The position numbers and the translations under genes were made by a program. Positions 62,347 to 64,000 of a stretch of DNA of 64,000 nucleotides are shown here, piece by piece. The DNA is from Daphnia carinata (lineage: Eukaryota > Arthropoda > Branchiopoda > Diplostraca > Daphniidae), in NCBI RefSeq assembly GCF_022539665.2, contig NC_081332.1, positions 5,595,803 through 5,659,802 on the forward strand. The letters are read 5' to 3'. Position 1 is the first letter of the stretch; each line of letters starts with the position of its first letter. The notes below the pieces were generated by a model, which was not told the DNA's origin, did no database searches, and worked only from the letters and a program-made list of their open reading frames with translations.

Positions 62347-63957
62347 TCAAGAATAAAAAGTGAGGACAGATGTGTGGTTGCCACGGACTAGGAGGAAAGG
62401 TGGCATGTTGGCTGTCAGCGTTTCCAACCAACTCATGTAAAGTGGGCCGCTAACTGTTCCTTTTTGTGGTACCGGCAGCGTCCTGGTAAGGAAATAAAGT
62501 TTAATTACTCAATTTGTTTTTGTTTTATGTTTAACTTTCAAAGCAACAACTTACATGACAATGAGATTTGCCTGAGTGGAATGCTGCAACAGCAACTCCC
62601 TCAACCTCATGAAATTGAAGGTTTTGGGCTTCTCAGCTATCAGCTCCGACTCTTTGATGACTGGTGCTGATTGTTGGTAAAGGAAAACATTAAAGCAAGT
62701 GAATCCTTTAGACATGCTGAACTTATAACTACCATTGCAATTTTGCATGCTGGACTCGTCATCTTTACGTACGAATTCGTGCGTCAGAGCGTCGAACCAG
62801 GCCTTCGTTTGCGTAGAGGGAGTCTCTGTTAAGTCGGGAATCACGACCACATCCGAAACGAGTATGCGGAATTTACTCAACAATAGTCGCATGCTGAACG
62901 AAATCAAAGATATTTACAATTTATGTGTCTGACACGTTGTTTTATAGATAACGATCGTACCTTTCTTTCTTGTGGCTTTGCTCCTCATTGACATCTGCCA
63001 GGCAGAAAACGCGTAACTTGGAATCGGCCCAGGTAGAACGTGTTGTCAATATGTGGGGCAATAACATAGATAGTCCACCGTCATCGTAGAGCCACCACAC
63101 ATCGATGGTGCCCCGTTTTTGCCTCATACGGAAACGATAGATGCTGTTTTGCACATCAGGAGACAACTCGTTTCCTTGAGGATCCCTGAGTTTTCACAAC
63201 GTGAATTATAGTGATACTTTGAAATCAACGTAGCAACTCGTTTGTACTTACTTGAACATAACTCGTGTTTTCTTCATATGTTTTTTCTGTGCAGCGGAAA
63301 TGGCATCACCAGACAAAGATATTTCATTAGGCTGTTGGGGTTTCCTATTTTCCACTGACTCGTCTGTTAGCCCAGTGTCTATGCTTCCGCTAATTACTGT
63401 AAAAAGAAAGTTACGAAACCCTGAAGACTGAGTACAGAACATTAAAATAATATTATTACCGAATGGTTTTGAAGAAAGACTGCCGTCAGGTGAATCTGCA
63501 AATGAAGGATTGTCAACGCCTTCGCCATTTGTTTTTTTGCTAGCGGAATTGTTCATGTCGTAGTCCCGAATAATTCCCTCGTAATCGAGTCCTTCTTGAA
63601 CGCGAAGAATGGCCACGGCAACGTGCATTTCCAAAGCCGTACTACCGAAATAAGAAAAACAGCAACGCTTGAGTTTTAGTTAAATTAAACAATCAATAAA
63701 GGCTAGTCAACTAACTTGATGGCGACGAAATAGCTTTCAATCTCTTCGTTGTTGCTAGTACGCCACTCGCTTTGATAGCCAAGCAAAAGGATGTTGGGTC
63801 TCATTTTTCCCACTCCTGTAGCCTGTAACAAGGCTCCTACCCCGTTGGCAAACGATAAATTGTCTACCAGTGAATAAAATGCCTTTGTCTTGTGGGCTCG
63901 AAGCCAGTGCAAGGATTTTTTGATGCGATACGAACGATCCTTATGACTTTGGCGCTC
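62347..63957 (-). CDS. NKCC: NKCC-type Na-K-2Cl cotransporter, C-terminal part
   Basis: SLC12 cotransporters of this type import Na+, K+ and Cl- across the plasma membrane. Only the cytoplasmic C-terminal region is in the window; the transmembrane exons lie to the right. Seven exons join in phase: 63716-63957, 63460-63641, 63252-63396, 62961-63185, 62733-62893, 62555-62666 and 62347-62482, about 400 residues. Marks include [63 protein letters not shown] and the signature end [18 protein letters not shown]. The end sequence points to the NKCC1/NKCC2 branch rather than KCC. Exon 2 holds the variable linker with SGS-type and DNPSFADS sequences. Confidence 0.93.
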
Positions 63958-64000
63958 CTAGACAGAATAAAAACATGAACACAATCAGAAACTTGGAAAT

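Overview
The window is nuclear DNA from an animal, most likely an arthropod and probably a small-genome crustacean such as a water flea (Daphnia). The reasons are multi-exon genes with mostly short GT-AG introns, arthropod-type gene content (strawberry notch, an LRR membrane protein resembling Drosophila halfway, an ENL/AF9 'ear' type YEATS gene, an NKCC transporter) and tightly packed genes sharing promoters. The species is inferred, not read. Coding exons below were joined by hand so that splice signals and reading phase agree.

Layout. Positions 1-14975 hold no gene I can support. The stretch is rich in homopolymer runs and dinucleotide repeats and could be intergenic DNA or a long intron. 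COX11 (14976-15947, minus) follows. Positions 16143-21153 form a large inverted repeat: two head-to-head copies of a small five-exon gene flank a hairpin-rich module (R) and tRNA-like sequences. A third, diverged R with the same tRNA-like order lies at 22334-23345, followed by repeats up to about 25.5 kb. From 25.6 kb to the right edge the DNA is gene-dense: DPH1 (-), an LRR membrane protein (-), an 830-residue Gln/Ala/Ser-rich protein I do not recognise (-), an ENL/AF9 YEATS protein (+), eEF2 (-), RpS15 (+), a probable M1AP homologue (-), NCBP3 (+), GLOD4 (-), MRM3 (+), strawberry notch (+), a membrane-anchored dynamin-like GTPase (+) and the 3' half of an NKCC-type cotransporter (-).

Themes. 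Several genes serve translation and RNA: eEF2 and RpS15 share a 359-bp promoter with pyrimidine tracts on both sides; DPH1, which starts diphthamide synthesis on eEF2, lies about 12 kb from eEF2; MRM3 methylates mitochondrial rRNA; NCBP3 binds capped RNA. Three pairs are head-to-head (eEF2/RpS15, M1AP-like/NCBP3, GLOD4/MRM3) and several neighbours converge with very short 3' gaps. The most unusual structure is the repeat cassette at 16-24 kb, where a hairpin in module R shows a compensatory base-pair change between copies.
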